A DNA stretch of 64,000 nt, taken from contig NZ_VNJI01000011.1 in NCBI RefSeq assembly GCF_007786445.1, forward strand, positions 62,001-126,000, read 5' to 3'. This stretch comes from Paenibacillus cremeus (GTDB taxonomy: Bacteria > Bacillota > Bacilli > Paenibacillales > NBRC-103111). Positions 50,606-61,414 of the stretch are shown here, piece after piece (the stretch's first letter is position 1; the number at the start of each line of letters is the position of its first letter). Made by a program: the position numbers and the translations under genes. The notes under the pieces were generated by a model. It was not told the origin of the DNA and did no database searches. It was given only the letters and a program-made list of their open reading frames with translations.

Positions 50606-52374
50606 GTGGTTTTGCGAATTTTCAGGTTAATCGTAACAAGGCTCATAATGGTAACGATATCTTCGCTAAAAGTAGAAATTTTAATAAGTCAGCAGATAAA
50701 TCTGAAAGACTTCTGGATGGCATAGGGGTTTGGGCTAGTTTCTATCGTGCAAATCCACATCGATTTGCTAAAGAATATCTTGGGATTACATTAAAGTTGT
50801 TTCAAATAATCCTCATTTTCATGATGAACTTCTCTCACTACTTCATGTATTTAGCTAGTCGAGGTCAAGGGAAAACATTCCTTACTTCTATCTATTGCGT
50901 GATTCGCTGTATCCTTTGGCCTGAAACTAAAATTGTAGTTGCTTCAGGTAATATGAAACAGGCAAGAGAAGTTATAGAGAAGATTGCTGATTTAAGAAAG
51001 AACTCACCTAATTTATCTAGAGAAATTAGTGACTTATCAACTTCAACAAACGATCCTAAAGTAGAGTTTCATAACGGTAGTTGGATAAAGGTAGTTGCGT
51101 CAAATGATGGAGCACGAAGTAAAAGAGCAAACTGTCTTATTGCAGATGAGTTTCGAATGATTGACTTAGAAATCATCAACAAGGTACTAAGAAAGTTTTT
51201 AACTGCTCCTCGGCAACCAAAATATCTAAACAAGCCTGAGTACGCACATTTACAAGAGCGAAACAAGGAAATCTATCTCTCGTCCAGTTGGTATAAGATT
51301 CATTGGTCATGGAATAAGTTGCTTGCATTCTACAAATCGATGTCTGAAGCAAAGAACTATTTTGTGTGTGGGCTCCCTTATCAGTTAGCAGTCAAAGAAG
51401 GATTGCTAATGAAGGAACAAGTTGAAGATGAGATGTCTGAAGCAGATTTTGATGAAATTGGATTTAGCATGGAAATGGAATGCTTATTCTTTGGCGAGTC
51501 AGAGAAAGCCTTCTTTAAATTTGAGGAATTGGACAAGAACAGAAGAATCTCTAAGCCATTGTATCCAAAGGAAATGTATCCTCTTTTAAAGGATAACTCA
51601 TTTAAATACGAGCCTAAAAAAGATGGTGAATTACGCTTGGTTAGTTGCGATATCGCAGGTATGGCAGGAAAAGAAAATGATGCCAGCGTATACACTATTT
51701 TTCGCTTAATACCAAACTCTAAGGGATTTGATCGCCATATCGTCTATATGGAAAGTATGTCTGGTGGTCATACCGTAACTCAAGCAATCCGTATAAGACA
51801 ATTATATGATGATTTTGACTGCGATTATCTTGTATTAGATACGCAGAATATGGGATTGGGCATATATGACCAATTGGTTCAGCCTTTGTATGACAAGGAC
51901 AGAAATGTTGAATATGATCCTTGGACTTGTATCAATGACGATAAAATGGCTGAAAGATGTACTTATACAAACGCACCGAAACTTATTTATAGCATCAAGG
52001 GTAATATGCAGTTCAATAGCGAGTGTGCAATCCTTCTTAGAGATGGATTAAAGCGAGGAAAGGTTAGATTGCTTGCTAAAGAGGCTGATGGCAAAGAGTA
52101 TTTGAAGAGTTTAAAAGGTTTCGAAGCTCTCCCGATTGAGATACAGGTAAAATACGAAGCCGTATTTATCCAAACTACTCTACTCGTAAATGAAATGATT
52201 AATCTTGAGGGTGAACGAACAGATAATGGTTTAATTCGTCTTAAAGAGCCAAAGTCCAAACGGAAAGACCGTTATAGTTCGGTTACATATGGGAATTTTA
52301 TAGCTTCGGAACTTGAGCGTAGTTTATTTAAAGAGAACAATTACGACGACTATAACTACTTCATCTACAACTAA
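50602..52374 (+). CDS. Terminase large subunit
   Basis: 590 residues. ATPase with Walker A SRGQGKT (86-92) and Walker B CLIADEF (178-184), then an RNase-H-like nuclease with D350 (VSCDIAGM) and D413 (LVLDTQNMG). It packages DNA into proheads through the portal. Followed by the portal gene. Confidence 0.92.
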   Translation: MSGFANFQVNRNKAHNGNDIFAKSRNFNKSADKSERLLDGIGVWASFYRANPHRFAKEYLGITLKLFQIILIFMMNFSHYFMYLASRGQGKTFLTSIYCVIRCILWPETKIVVASGNMKQAREVIEKIADLRKNSPNLSREISDLSTSTNDPKVEFHNGSWIKVVASNDGARSKRANCLIADEFRMIDLEIINKVLRKFLTAPRQPKYLNKPEYAHLQERNKEIYLSSSWYKIHWSWNKLLAFYKSMSEAKNYFVCGLPYQLAVKEGLLMKEQVEDEMSEADFDEIGFSMEMECLFFGESEKAFFKFEELDKNRRISKPLYPKEMYPLLKDNSFKYEPKKDGELRLVSCDIAGMAGKENDASVYTIFRLIPNSKGFDRHIVYMESMSGGHTVTQAIRIRQLYDDFDCDYLVLDTQNMGLGIYDQLVQPLYDKDRNVEYDPWTCINDDKMAERCTYTNAPKLIYSIKGNMQFNSECAILLRDGLKRGKVRLLAKEADGKEYLKSLKGFEALPIEIQVKYEAVFIQTTLLVNEMINLEGERTDNGLIRLKEPKSKRKDRYSSVTYGNFIASELERSLFKENNYDDYNYFIYN

Positions 52375-52391
52375 ATAAAATATGAAAGAGG

Positions 52392-53954
52392 GTGAAAACA
52401 ATAACAGAACAGAAAAAACGTGGTCGCCCACCCAAGCAACAAATCGACACCAATTCTATGGTTGATACATCGTATTACGAATTGGCTGCTTATTTTGATT
52501 TTATTAGCACATCTGCTGTTGGTAGAGGAATTATCGATATTAATATCAACAATTTAATGAATTGGCTTCGGAACCCACCAAAGTTTCGTAGAGAACTTAT
52601 TCAATTAAGTAAATATTATTACAATCGTGATGGAGTCGTAACGGATTGTTACGATCTTTTTAATGTTCTTCCTGTGCTAAATTTCTCGGTTCTTTGGCAG
52701 AACATGAACATGAAGGCTTTTACTAAAAATAAACTAACTGTCGATACTTTTCTCGAAAAAATTAAAGTAAAAAAGTTAGTTCGAGACACCATTTTCTCTG
52801 TCATTCAAGAGGGTACTTGTGTTTGGTATAACCGTGATAACAAGTACATTCAATTTCTCGAAAATGAAGAATATATGATTGATTATATGGTTAACGGTAA
52901 ATGGCAAGTGTTTTACGATATGCTCTATATCGACCAATATCGTACAAGTCATAATCTTGATTATATTATGGCAAAGATCGATTCTGCCCCAGATGAAGTG
53001 ACGCTTGAGAAATATAATCTATATAAGAAAGATAATAAAAAATATAGATATGTGCCATTAGATATCGATAAGACTCAGGTTTTTAAACTTCGTGGATCAC
53101 GAAATGAGCCATACGGTATTCCCTATTCGATACCTGCTATTAGTAGCATCATACATAGGGATTTGCTTGAAAAGACGGAGAAGGCTGTAGCTGATCGTAT
53201 TATCAATCAGATTATTGTTCAAAAGGTTGGTAACATGCCTAGTGCTGATGGAAAAGTGGGTCTTCCAGTTCCTAAAGCAACCGTTGAGGGATACCACACT
53301 AATCTTAAAAATTTGTTACAGAAAAAATTTGATACAAATTCCTCTGATAATGCTGCAACTGCTCCATTGACTGTCCCTTCATTCGTTGATATCGAAGAGT
53401 TGAAAATCAATATGAGCACTTTCCCAAAAGAAATTTGGGAACGTATTGATCGAGATATCTACAAAAAATTAGGGTTCTCCTCTACTCTTAACATGGGTGG
53501 TGGAACAGGCCAGAGTTTTGGTTCAGGTACAATTAACGTTGAAAAAGTATATTCCATTGTTTTCTATATTATAGAAGATATTGAATCTGCATTAAACGAG
53601 TTCTTAGGAATCATTGTGCCAAGTGGCAACTTCAATCCTAAGATTAGATTTAGTCGAGCAACTATTTTGGATAAGGATAGTGCATTTACTCAGGCTGAAT
53701 CACTGTATCTTAAAGGGCGAGGAAGTCTTAAAGACTATGTTGAGGCAAGCGGCAGAGACTTTGACCATTGGCTTGCACAAGTTAGGTACGAGAATGAAGT
53801 TCTTAAATTGGATGAAACATTACCTATTCACGTAACCTCATTCACTCAATCTGGCGATGGAAACAGTAGTGGCAGGCCGAGTGTAAAGAATCCAACTAAT
53901 GATAACACTGCTAAATCCAAAGGGAACAACGGTAACGCAAAACCTGATATGTAA
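52392..53954 (+). CDS. Portal protein
   Basis: 520 residues, GTG start behind GAGGGTGAAA. Size, position between terminase and protease/scaffold genes, and the helical centre with a Gly-Ser/Asn-rich C-terminal tail (QSGDGNSSGRPSVKNP) fit a portal. Forms the dodecameric DNA gate at one capsid vertex. Confidence 0.8.
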   Translation: MKTITEQKKRGRPPKQQIDTNSMVDTSYYELAAYFDFISTSAVGRGIIDININNLMNWLRNPPKFRRELIQLSKYYYNRDGVVTDCYDLFNVLPVLNFSVLWQNMNMKAFTKNKLTVDTFLEKIKVKKLVRDTIFSVIQEGTCVWYNRDNKYIQFLENEEYMIDYMVNGKWQVFYDMLYIDQYRTSHNLDYIMAKIDSAPDEVTLEKYNLYKKDNKKYRYVPLDIDKTQVFKLRGSRNEPYGIPYSIPAISSIIHRDLLEKTEKAVADRIINQIIVQKVGNMPSADGKVGLPVPKATVEGYHTNLKNLLQKKFDTNSSDNAATAPLTVPSFVDIEELKINMSTFPKEIWERIDRDIYKKLGFSSTLNMGGGTGQSFGSGTINVEKVYSIVFYIIEDIESALNEFLGIIVPSGNFNPKIRFSRATILDKDSAFTQAESLYLKGRGSLKDYVEASGRDFDHWLAQVRYENEVLKLDETLPIHVTSFTQSGDGNSSGRPSVKNPTNDNTAKSKGNNGNAKPDM

Positions 53955-53961
53955 TTAAACT

Positions 53962-53986
53962 GAAGCGTTTTTGACGCTTCTTTTTC
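53962..53986 (+). terminator. Intrinsic terminator
   Basis: GAAGCGT-TTTTG-ACGCTTC followed by TTTTTC, after the portal gene. Confidence 0.85.
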
Positions 53987-54005
53987 TTTTTAAGGTGGTG
54001 ATTTT

Positions 54006-54182
54006 TTGAAAGGCAGCTCTCCTATTCAACTCAATAAACCAACAACAAAGATTCAAACCAATTCTCTCACCACTACTTTTCTTGAACTTGGTTCAATCGA
54101 ACCGGAAGAAGGAGGTGAAATTATTGAACAAAGAAATCTTATCCGTAAAACCAAAGATTCTCCATCTACAAGAAGCAAATGA
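54006..54182 (+). CDS. Short ORF overlapping the scaffold gene
   Basis: 58 codons from TTG behind AAGGTGGTG, ending 59 bases inside the next gene in another frame. Rich in Thr/Ser/Lys. It could be a small coupled gene or a leader; moderate support. Confidence 0.4.
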   Translation: MKGSSPIQLNKPTTKIQTNSLTTTFLELGSIEPEEGGEIIEQRNLIRKTKDSPSTRSK

Positions 54183-55614
54183 TATTTACATGGAATTAAC
54201 CATGTGTGTTCTTACCAATGAAACCAATCTTAATAAATTAAAATTCACTGATGATTATATCAGCGGAATTGTTGATAACAAAGATCGATATATTGGGATA
54301 CCTCTTGTTGCAAATAGAGACAAACTTGAAAACGGTTTATACTACAATCTTACTCATGAGCTAGATAAGAAAACCGGAATTCTTAAAACAGATTCTATCG
54401 GTAGTTTCGTTGATTTTTGGTCTGAAACTGATGATGACGGTGTTTTAAAACTCATGGGTCTTGTTCGAGTGTATAAGCGCTACCCAAATGTTTGCAATGC
54501 AATGATTGAGCTTTTTGAATCCGAGGATTTAGAGTTTAGTTGTGAGATTTACGCCTACGGTTATGCTGATATCAATACTGAAACAAATGAGCGTTCCGTC
54601 AATTATGAATATGAAGGAAGTATCAATAGTTTGTTCGGTTCGTGCATTGTCACAAATCCAGCCGAACCGAAATCTAAAGCGAATCTGTTGGTAGCAGAAG
54701 CTTTGGAAAAAGACTTGGGAGGAGGTGAAAACGTGTCTGAAGTTCTCGTTTTCAATAAGGGTGTTGAAATTAGTTACTATGGAAACATTGAAATTTCTGC
54801 TTTAACTTCAAGTGATATCTCTAATCAGATTTATAACGTTCTGAATCCGGTTGACCCGAAAAGTAACTATAGAAAATATAACTATTGGATTAATGCTGTC
54901 TATTTTGCAAAGACGGATAATTTTGACGGTTATGTGATCGTTGAAGATTGGGAAGACTGCTCAACTCTTTTTCGTATCAACTTTAGCATTGAGAGCGACA
55001 TGGTTGTACTTGACGCTAAGGAGAATTGGATTGAGGGGTATAAAGGCTTTATCCCGAAAGGAATTAATGTGGATGATCTTATCTCACAACAAAACGCTGC
55101 TGAGATTGAGATAAATAATATCAAAAATGAACTTAATACCAAGCATGAGGAGGCATTACAGGTGACAGAAGAACAAATTAAAGAGCTTCAATCTCAACTT
55201 GAAACACTGCAAAATCAAGTTTCTGAATTGAACGGTATCGTAGTATCGCAAAAGGAAGAAATCGTTCAACTGCAAAATAAAGAAACTGAACTTAACGGTG
55301 TAATCGAAGGTCTGCAACCTTTTAAAGAGCAGGTTGAAACTGCTGAGAAACAAGCTAAAAAAGATGGTATGACAGAGAAATTTAGCAAGTTACTGTCTGC
55401 TGAGACTATGAAATCTGAGCAAGTTGTAAATGCAATTGAAGCACTTGATGAAGTTGCTATGAATGCAATTGTTGTGTCCGAGGTTGCAAAAGAAATTGCA
55501 TCTAAATCCACTCAAGAAGTACCTGCTAAAACCGATGTTGTTGTAAGTGCTCGTCAATCGGAAGACCTTCTTCCGCAAGACCTCAGAAGCAAACTCTATG
55601 CTTCTAAACAATAA
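54124..55614 (+). CDS. Probable prohead protease/scaffold protein
   Basis: 496 residues from TTG 54124, behind GAAGGAGGTG. The N-terminal ~200 residues (GIVDNKDRYIGIPLVANRD ... YEGSINSLFGSCIVTNPA) are compatible with a prohead-protease-like fold; residues about 330-440 form a long coiled coil (EEQIKELQSQLETLQNQVSE), as in scaffolds. Located before the decoration and capsid genes. A protease-scaffold fusion is inferred. Since a ClpP-like protease also exists, it may be scaffold only. Confidence 0.65.
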   Translation: MNKEILSVKPKILHLQEANDIYMELTMCVLTNETNLNKLKFTDDYISGIVDNKDRYIGIPLVANRDKLENGLYYNLTHELDKKTGILKTDSIGSFVDFWSETDDDGVLKLMGLVRVYKRYPNVCNAMIELFESEDLEFSCEIYAYGYADINTETNERSVNYEYEGSINSLFGSCIVTNPAEPKSKANLLVAEALEKDLGGGENVSEVLVFNKGVEISYYGNIEISALTSSDISNQIYNVLNPVDPKSNYRKYNYWINAVYFAKTDNFDGYVIVEDWEDCSTLFRINFSIESDMVVLDAKENWIEGYKGFIPKGINVDDLISQQNAAEIEINNIKNELNTKHEEALQVTEEQIKELQSQLETLQNQVSELNGIVVSQKEEIVQLQNKETELNGVIEGLQPFKEQVETAEKQAKKDGMTEKFSKLLSAETMKSEQVVNAIEALDEVAMNAIVVSEVAKEIASKSTQEVPAKTDVVVSARQSEDLLPQDLRSKLYASKQ

Positions 55615-55645
55615 AACTAAAATACACACAAGGAGGCTATATTAA

Positions 55646-56095
55646 ATGGCTGCTGTAATTAATATTGGTGATAACGATTATATTGGAACTCTTAAAGCTG
55701 TAGCATCTATTGCTAATGGCGTTTTCGTAAAGGCTGACTATGCTGCTGGTACTGCTGCTGCTACTGCAAGTACTGCTGAGGGTGACGCTGCTGGTCTTTT
55801 GTTCGTGAACAACGTAAATATCAACATCGATCAACAAACTGTTGGAGATGACACTTTTGCTGTTGCTAATGGTGAATATCTGCGTCTGAAAGCTCTTGAG
55901 ACTGGTGACATTTTCACGACTGATCAATTTGTTCCAGCAATTGGCTCTATCAACGTGAATGATGTTCTTGCTGCTGCTGCCGCTGGTAAGTTAGACGCAA
56001 TTGGTGCTCGTACGCCTAAACTGTCGGTAAAAGTTATCGAGAAAACTACTCTGTTCGGCAACAACGCTATTAAATGCGTAGTATTGTCCGTTTAA
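55646..56095 (+). CDS. Probable head decoration protein
   Basis: 149 residues, Ala/Val/Gly-rich and beta-rich, directly before the capsid gene, the usual place of a lambda gpD-like or cement protein. Strong AAGGAGG site and codon choice like the capsid gene indicate high expression. Confidence 0.65.
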   Translation: MAAVINIGDNDYIGTLKAVASIANGVFVKADYAAGTAAATASTAEGDAAGLLFVNNVNINIDQQTVGDDTFAVANGEYLRLKALETGDIFTTDQFVPAIGSINVNDVLAAAAAGKLDAIGARTPKLSVKVIEKTTLFGNNAIKCVVLSV

Positions 56096-56127
56096 TAAAT
56101 AAAACATACATAGGAGGTATAAAATAA

Positions 56128-57120
56128 ATGTCTCAACTTAATAAAAAATCCGCTATTATTGAAACTTTTGCCGAAGCCGCACTGAACCATGGCAAGCAAA
56201 TGACTGCTATTGAAAAATCCGATTATGCTTCTGCAATGGAACTGGTGAAAGAATTGGCTTCCAACCCTAATCCAAATAACCTGTATGAGTTGAACCAAAT
56301 TATCGCTTATACTGTTGACGCTGTAATCGATGTTCGCATGGACTATATGAGCAAAATTGCTGAAGTTAAAAACACTGCTTTCGATGAGCGTCCAAAATTC
56401 AAAATTAAGACTCAAAATGCACAAGGTTTCTGGCAAGCTGTTGGTGCAACTCCACAAAAGACTAAAATCGGTTACAAGTATGATTCCTTGAAAATCGATG
56501 CATTGTCTGCTCGTCCGATTACTGAATGGGCTGAAGTTGCCGCTGGTCGTTATGACTTCGCTGAACTGACTCGTGATATCACTAACGATTTCGAAGTTAA
56601 AGTTGCACAAAAAGTTCAAAACACTTTGTATGCAACTTTCAGCGGTCTGTCCTCCCCTAACTATGCTAGTGGTGCTGGCGTAACTGCTACTTTCGATACG
56701 CTTTTGAACTCTATGATGCGTCTTGGTGGAGCAGCTATTATCGGTGACTACGAAGCTCTGCAAAAACTTCCTGCTCTTACTGCTATTAGTGGTCGTACGA
56801 GCAATGAAATCATCAACGACCTGAACCGCAATGGTATCATCGGTACATATAAAGGCGCTCCAGTTGTTTCCCTGACTAACCCATACACTGGCCTGTCTGG
56901 TTTCAACACTGTTTTGGATCGTGGTTATATTTATATCGTTCCTGCTGTTAGTGACATGAATAAGACTCTGAAAATTCAATTTGCTGGTGGAGTTCAATCC
57001 ATGCAAGGTCAAAATATTGAAGATGGCTCGTATGAAATGCGTTTTGACAAGCATATGGGTGCTGGTGTAATCGCTGGTACTCGTCATGCCCTTGCCGTAT
57101 ACGAAGATACTACTCTGTAG
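56128..57120 (+). CDS. Major capsid protein
   Basis: 330 residues, HK97-fold size. Position after scaffold and decoration genes, a strong AGGAGG site with an A-rich leader, and strikingly uniform codon use (CTG, GGT, CGT, AAC) point to the most abundant virion protein. Last part FDKHMGAGVIAGTRHALAV is typical of capsid C-termini. Confidence 0.85.
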   Translation: MSQLNKKSAIIETFAEAALNHGKQMTAIEKSDYASAMELVKELASNPNPNNLYELNQIIAYTVDAVIDVRMDYMSKIAEVKNTAFDERPKFKIKTQNAQGFWQAVGATPQKTKIGYKYDSLKIDALSARPITEWAEVAAGRYDFAELTRDITNDFEVKVAQKVQNTLYATFSGLSSPNYASGAGVTATFDTLLNSMMRLGGAAIIGDYEALQKLPALTAISGRTSNEIINDLNRNGIIGTYKGAPVVSLTNPYTGLSGFNTVLDRGYIYIVPAVSDMNKTLKIQFAGGVQSMQGQNIEDGSYEMRFDKHMGAGVIAGTRHALAVYEDTTL

Positions 57121-57136
57121 TATTAACTAATTAGTT

Positions 57137-57167
57137 GAGAGGATGGTTTCGATCATCCTCTCTTTTT
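57137..57167 (+). terminator. Intrinsic terminator
   Basis: GAGAGGATG (57137-57145) with CATCCTCTC (57154-57162), then TTTTTATT. It sets the level of capsid against connector mRNA. Confidence 0.9.
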
Positions 57168-57199
57168 ATTTTTAAAATTACTTAGGGAGAGATTTTAAA

Positions 57200-57643
57200 A
57201 TGGCAAATAAAAAAGTGAAACTTGTTAATCCAAATCCTTTTGCTCATGGACTCAAATTAATGGATGGCATTCGTGAAATCAATATTGCTGGTGGTTCATT
57301 CACGCTACTCGATGAGGATGAAGTATACTTCATCAACAGTGTAAGCAGAACGTTTAGCCACAAGCATCTACTTATTGCTGATCCTGAAATCAATCAAGCG
57401 CTTGGATATGCAGAGAAGCCAGTTATCGGACTTTCTGATGAAGAAATTAAAACTCTACTTCGTGGAACAATTAACAAAATCAAAGATACTCTTGTCAATG
57501 TAACTGAAAAACATGAGATTGACAGAGTTATTGATGTTGCAAAAGGAATGGAAGATTTGCAACGCAATAAAATCACATATCTTCAAGAGTGGTCTGGATA
57601 CGACTTTGATCAACTTGTAGACACAGGTAAAGAAGAAAAATAA
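57200..57643 (+). CDS. Structural-region hypothetical protein
   Basis: 147 residues behind AGGGAGAG. Starts with a beta domain (KKVKLVNPNPFAHGLKLMDG) and ends in helices. Between capsid and connector genes, so probably a virion or assembly protein. Confidence 0.6.
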   Translation: MANKKVKLVNPNPFAHGLKLMDGIREINIAGGSFTLLDEDEVYFINSVSRTFSHKHLLIADPEINQALGYAEKPVIGLSDEEIKTLLRGTINKIKDTLVNVTEKHEIDRVIDVAKGMEDLQRNKITYLQEWSGYDFDQLVDTGKEEK

Positions 57644-57657
57644 GGAGCCGTGATTAA

Positions 57658-58065
57658 ATGGCTACCACATATGACATAATCTTTGACCGATTCCTCAGTA
57701 AAATAACTGACTATGAGCTTGCAGAGTTGATTGATGCTGATCTTGAGTCTAATCTGAATAAATTCCTTAGAGGCGCAATTTCTGACTTTAAATATTGCCC
57801 AAAAGACTTGTCTAATCGTGATGATTCCGCAATGACATTTAACATTGACTTGAATGACTCTGAACAGGAGATTCTTGCTAAGTTTATGTTGGTACATTGG
57901 ATTAATCCTAATATTCTTCGATTGGAGAACATACGACAAAATTTAGGAAACAAGGATTTTCAGATTTATTCTGGAGCCAACTTTCTAGATAAGCTCACAA
58001 CTCTGAAGAAGCAGTTAATTTCTGAAGCGGTTGAAGATATGGTGTACTACTACTATGCCACTTAA
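57658..58065 (+). CDS. Probable head-tail connector (adaptor)
   Basis: 135 residues, mostly helical, in the place of the HK97 gp6/SPP1 gp15-type adaptor after the capsid genes. Assignment from position and size. Confidence 0.6.
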   Translation: MATTYDIIFDRFLSKITDYELAELIDADLESNLNKFLRGAISDFKYCPKDLSNRDDSAMTFNIDLNDSEQEILAKFMLVHWINPNILRLENIRQNLGNKDFQIYSGANFLDKLTTLKKQLISEAVEDMVYYYYAT

Positions 58066-58079
58066 TAAGGTGGTGAACT

Positions 58080-59054
58080 ATGAGTTCAATTAATGATTAT
58101 AAATCCAGAGTACATGGAACAATTAGAAATTCCTTGCTCAAAACTACATCTAAAATAATCGATAACAATTTTACCTCTTCTCCATCTTACTATGAAGTCC
58201 TATTAAATTCCTCCACAACTCCTATTGGAGTCCATATTGTCGATGATTCTGATGTGCGTGAGCAAAAAATGTTGCTTTCTCTACATGATAACCCTATTGC
58301 AAATGGTGATATCATCACATGGAATAGTGAAAAGTGGATCAACATTTTAACGGACAATATGAGCGATGTCTATTATCGTGGGACTTTGAGAAAATGTGTA
58401 TCATCGTTAAAGTGGATGGAAACTGGCGTGATAAAAGAGGCGTGGTTTACTTATAAATCTGATACTTCTCGTGGGTTAGGTGTAAATGATGGAACTGTCC
58501 TCATTATGCCTCAAGAGAGAAGATACATCTATGTCCAGAATAATGCCGATACCATTAAAATTGATAAAGATAGACGTTTTATCATTGACGGAAGATGCTG
58601 GAGAGTTGTAGGTGTTGATAGGTTGACAACTGGACTTGTTTACTTAGAGTTAACTGAGGACTCCATCAATCCATCCAAGGATAATTTGGATTTACGATTA
58701 GTTGATTATTACTCTAGCACTACACCAACCTCTACGCCTTCCCCTCAACCATCTGGATATTCAATTGTGGTTACAGGTTCTGATATTTGCAAAGTAACAC
58801 AAAGTCAAACTTATACGGCTAATGTATATCTCAATGGAGTAATTGACAATACACAAACTGTAACTTGGGTACTTGTAAATGATAGTGAGGATGGTAATAC
58901 AGACTTAGTTACTATTACAAGTCAAAGTGGAACTCAGTGTGTGATTAAGGGTAATGACAATAAGTTATATGGATACTGTAAGGTGAAAGCAAGTTTGGTG
59001 AGCGATGGGTCAATTTTTAGTGTAAAGCGAATACAAGTAAAAAGTCTGATATAG
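58080..59054 (+). CDS. Head closure-like protein with Ig-like tail
   Basis: 324 residues. The N-terminal ~215 residues match the place and length of head-closure proteins; a Thr/Ser/Pro linker (SSTTPTSTPSPQPSG) joins a C-terminal Ig-like domain (about 225-320), a common surface decoration of phage structural proteins. Confidence 0.6.
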   Translation: MSSINDYKSRVHGTIRNSLLKTTSKIIDNNFTSSPSYYEVLLNSSTTPIGVHIVDDSDVREQKMLLSLHDNPIANGDIITWNSEKWINILTDNMSDVYYRGTLRKCVSSLKWMETGVIKEAWFTYKSDTSRGLGVNDGTVLIMPQERRYIYVQNNADTIKIDKDRRFIIDGRCWRVVGVDRLTTGLVYLELTEDSINPSKDNLDLRLVDYYSSTTPTSTPSPQPSGYSIVVTGSDICKVTQSQTYTANVYLNGVIDNTQTVTWVLVNDSEDGNTDLVTITSQSGTQCVIKGNDNKLYGYCKVKASLVSDGSIFSVKRIQVKSLI

Positions 59055-59064
59055 GGGGTGTAAA

Positions 59065-59565
59065 GTGTATACCTTAGATAATGTTGATCGAGTCATCGAA
59101 AATATCTTAATTAAATTGATTGACAATCAAAACTTATTAAAATGTCTCAAGTATCCATCTCCTGATGCATTAAGTAAACCTGATTTAACTCAAGATGAAA
59201 TCAATGTCCTTTTCGACTATGACTCTGATCCCAGAGACATAAGGATATCTTTCACACCTTTCAACCTAACGACAGTAGAAGAAGCAAAAAGTGAATTGCG
59301 AATCTTTATCAGAGATTTTGAGCCTGAAAATATTCATATTGCCAATGTTAATATTGCCTTTCAGGTTATTGTAAGTAATAGGATATGGAGACTCGATGAA
59401 GGTAAACAAAGGCCATTGGTCATCATTCAAGAGTTGCTGAAAAGTCTTAATGGAGTAGACATTGAACTTGTTGGGAATTTGTATTTTAACAGTCGAATAC
59501 GAATTGTAAACTATAACGCCTACTTTTCAGGTTATGAATTGTATCCAAATGTGAGGTCGATTTAG
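59065..59565 (+). CDS. Probable tail completion/terminator protein
   Basis: 166 residues, GTG start behind AGGGGGTG. Mixed alpha/beta, in the standard place of the tail terminator before the tail-tube gene. Position-based call. Confidence 0.55.
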   Translation: MYTLDNVDRVIENILIKLIDNQNLLKCLKYPSPDALSKPDLTQDEINVLFDYDSDPRDIRISFTPFNLTTVEEAKSELRIFIRDFEPENIHIANVNIAFQVIVSNRIWRLDEGKQRPLVIIQELLKSLNGVDIELVGNLYFNSRIRIVNYNAYFSGYELYPNVRSI

Positions 59566-60294
59566 ATGAGAGTCTGGGGCGATCCTCATGAGTTCAAAGG
59601 TGTCTCTATCTATCCTATAACCATGCAAGACTGCATGGATTTTTATGAATGCGTTCAGGTATTCTTGTATGAAAAAAATAAAGTTCAAGACATCCAAGTG
59701 ATCAAGATGACATATCTTGATTTTTTATTTGCGCTTATTCAGCAAGAAAACGCATTAATGGGTAAACTGGATCGACTTTTGAGCCTAGTTTTAAAAGAGC
59801 AAAAATATGCATTTTTATACAATGAAACTGACTCTGCCAAGATATCTTTACAAGTCGAAGATGCAATCATCAATGGATACGAGTTCGATGAGTTCAAAAA
59901 GATTATTCTTGAGCAAAATCTAATTCAATTCAATGAGGAGTTCATCGATCCTGAATTGGAACAAGAACTTAAAGCGGCAGAAGAGTTTTTAGCCAAGAAA
60001 AACGGAACTCCTGCCACATTAGAGGAACGAGTAGTTGCCCTGCATTGTCTATCAGGTGTTTCGTATCAGGAAATCAAAAACTACACCATTTTTCAATTTA
60101 ACAAAACGTTAGAACGCTTTGCAATAATCAAAAACTTCGATGTTTATTCTGCTTTATTAGCGGAAAATGGTGCAAGCAAAGACATACAACATTGGCTATC
60201 CCATGTCGAAGAAAAAGGTAAATACGACGATGTGATTATGTCCAAAGAAGAGTTTGACAAAATTACATCTGACAAAGACATGTTCAAGGCATAG
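59566..60294 (+). CDS. Structural-region hypothetical protein
   Basis: 242 residues, starting at the base after the previous stop. Helical, acidic, resembling a bacteriophage Gp15-type or tail-assembly protein in composition. Not assigned. Confidence 0.55.
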   Translation: MRVWGDPHEFKGVSIYPITMQDCMDFYECVQVFLYEKNKVQDIQVIKMTYLDFLFALIQQENALMGKLDRLLSLVLKEQKYAFLYNETDSAKISLQVEDAIINGYEFDEFKKIILEQNLIQFNEEFIDPELEQELKAAEEFLAKKNGTPATLEERVVALHCLSGVSYQEIKNYTIFQFNKTLERFAIIKNFDVYSALLAENGASKDIQHWLSHVEEKGKYDDVIMSKEEFDKITSDKDMFKA

Positions 60295-60328
60295 TTTAAT
60301 AAATAAAATATAGGAGGAATACAATAAT

Positions 60329-61318
60329 ATGTCTACTAACACGAATCAGTTCTTGGTTTCGGTAGCTGACGTTGTGCTTCGAGATACTGTAGCTGATGCT
60401 GTAGTATTGAAAGGTAAGACGCTGATCAACTCTGCTTTCAAGCAAACTCTTGCTACAACTGAGCAACGCGGTGGAGCCAATAATGGACTTCTCTTCGTTT
60501 ATCAACATGACAAAAAATTGGAAGTTTCGATTGAAGATGCGAAGTTTGACGAAACTTATTTGGCTTTGAATAATGGTGCTTCCATTATCAACTCCCCACA
60601 AAATTTCTATGTAATCGATGAAGTTATCACCCTTGCAAGTGGTAATGGTACACTTGCTAACACACCTGTAGGTTCGGTTTATGTACAAAAAGCTGACAAC
60701 TCGTTAGTCACAGTTACCCCATCTGGAACTAGCTTCTCTGTTGCTGGTGGTGCAAATACAACTGTAAAAGTAACCTATCGTTACAGCACAGCGGTTGATA
60801 CTATTACAATTGACGCACAAAGCGTACCGAACGGGTACGAGCTGACCCTCAGCGCAAAGGTATTTCAGGCTAGTGGTCAAACAGCTACTATGCAAATTGT
60901 CATCCCTAACTTCCGTATCTCCGGTAACTTCGATCTTAACTTAACGGCAAACGGTATCTCCAGCTCCAAACTGGATGGTATGGCTCTCGTAAATGCTGCT
61001 GATGGCGCATATGCTTATGTAAATATGAAGCCTACTGGTGCTGGTGCAGTAACTTATCAAGCAATTGCTGCTACACCATCTGCAATTTCGGTGTCTGCCG
61101 GAACACCTACGGCTCAGTTGACGGTATATGGTATTCGTGGGGGAGTATACGCAAACAATGTTGTAACTAGTGGCTGTACTTTTGTATCGTCTGACGTTTC
61201 CAAGGCAACTGTTAGTGCTGGAGGCTTGATCACACGTGTCGCAGCAGGTACTTGCACCATTACAACTACTCATACTGCGTCTGGACTGACTGATACTTCT
61301 ACTGTAACTGTTTCTTGA
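60329..61318 (+). CDS. Major tail tube protein with Big_2-like domain
   Basis: 329 residues. N-terminal ~230 residues as in siphovirus tail-tube proteins (STNTNQFLVSVADVVLRDTV ...), then a C-terminal bacterial Ig-like domain (about 245-328: TPSAISVSAGTPTAQLTVYG ... VAAGTCTITTTH). Leader AGGAGG and codon use resemble the capsid gene. Two terminators follow, typical for this highly expressed gene. Confidence 0.8.
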   Translation: MSTNTNQFLVSVADVVLRDTVADAVVLKGKTLINSAFKQTLATTEQRGGANNGLLFVYQHDKKLEVSIEDAKFDETYLALNNGASIINSPQNFYVIDEVITLASGNGTLANTPVGSVYVQKADNSLVTVTPSGTSFSVAGGANTTVKVTYRYSTAVDTITIDAQSVPNGYELTLSAKVFQASGQTATMQIVIPNFRISGNFDLNLTANGISSSKLDGMALVNAADGAYAYVNMKPTGAGAVTYQAIAATPSAISVSAGTPTAQLTVYGIRGGVYANNVVTSGCTFVSSDVSKATVSAGGLITRVAAGTCTITTTHTASGLTDTSTVTVS

Positions 61319-61336
61319 TAATTTTATATTCTTCTA

Positions 61337-61368
61337 AGAGAGGCAATCATTTTGGTTGCTTCTCTTTT
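61337..61368 (+). terminator. Intrinsic terminator
   Basis: AGAGAGGCAA with TTGCTTCTCT (one internal mismatch), then TTTTTATTT, after the tail-tube gene. Confidence 0.85.
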
Positions 61369-61414
61369 TATTTACCAAATGAAATGTTGGTTTTATTGTG
61401 ATTTTCATCTTGAG

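Noticed and set aside
56092-57087. 331-codon minus-strand ORF opposite the capsid gene
   Set aside because: A shadow of the strongly biased codon use of the capsid gene; no ribosome binding site and implausible composition.
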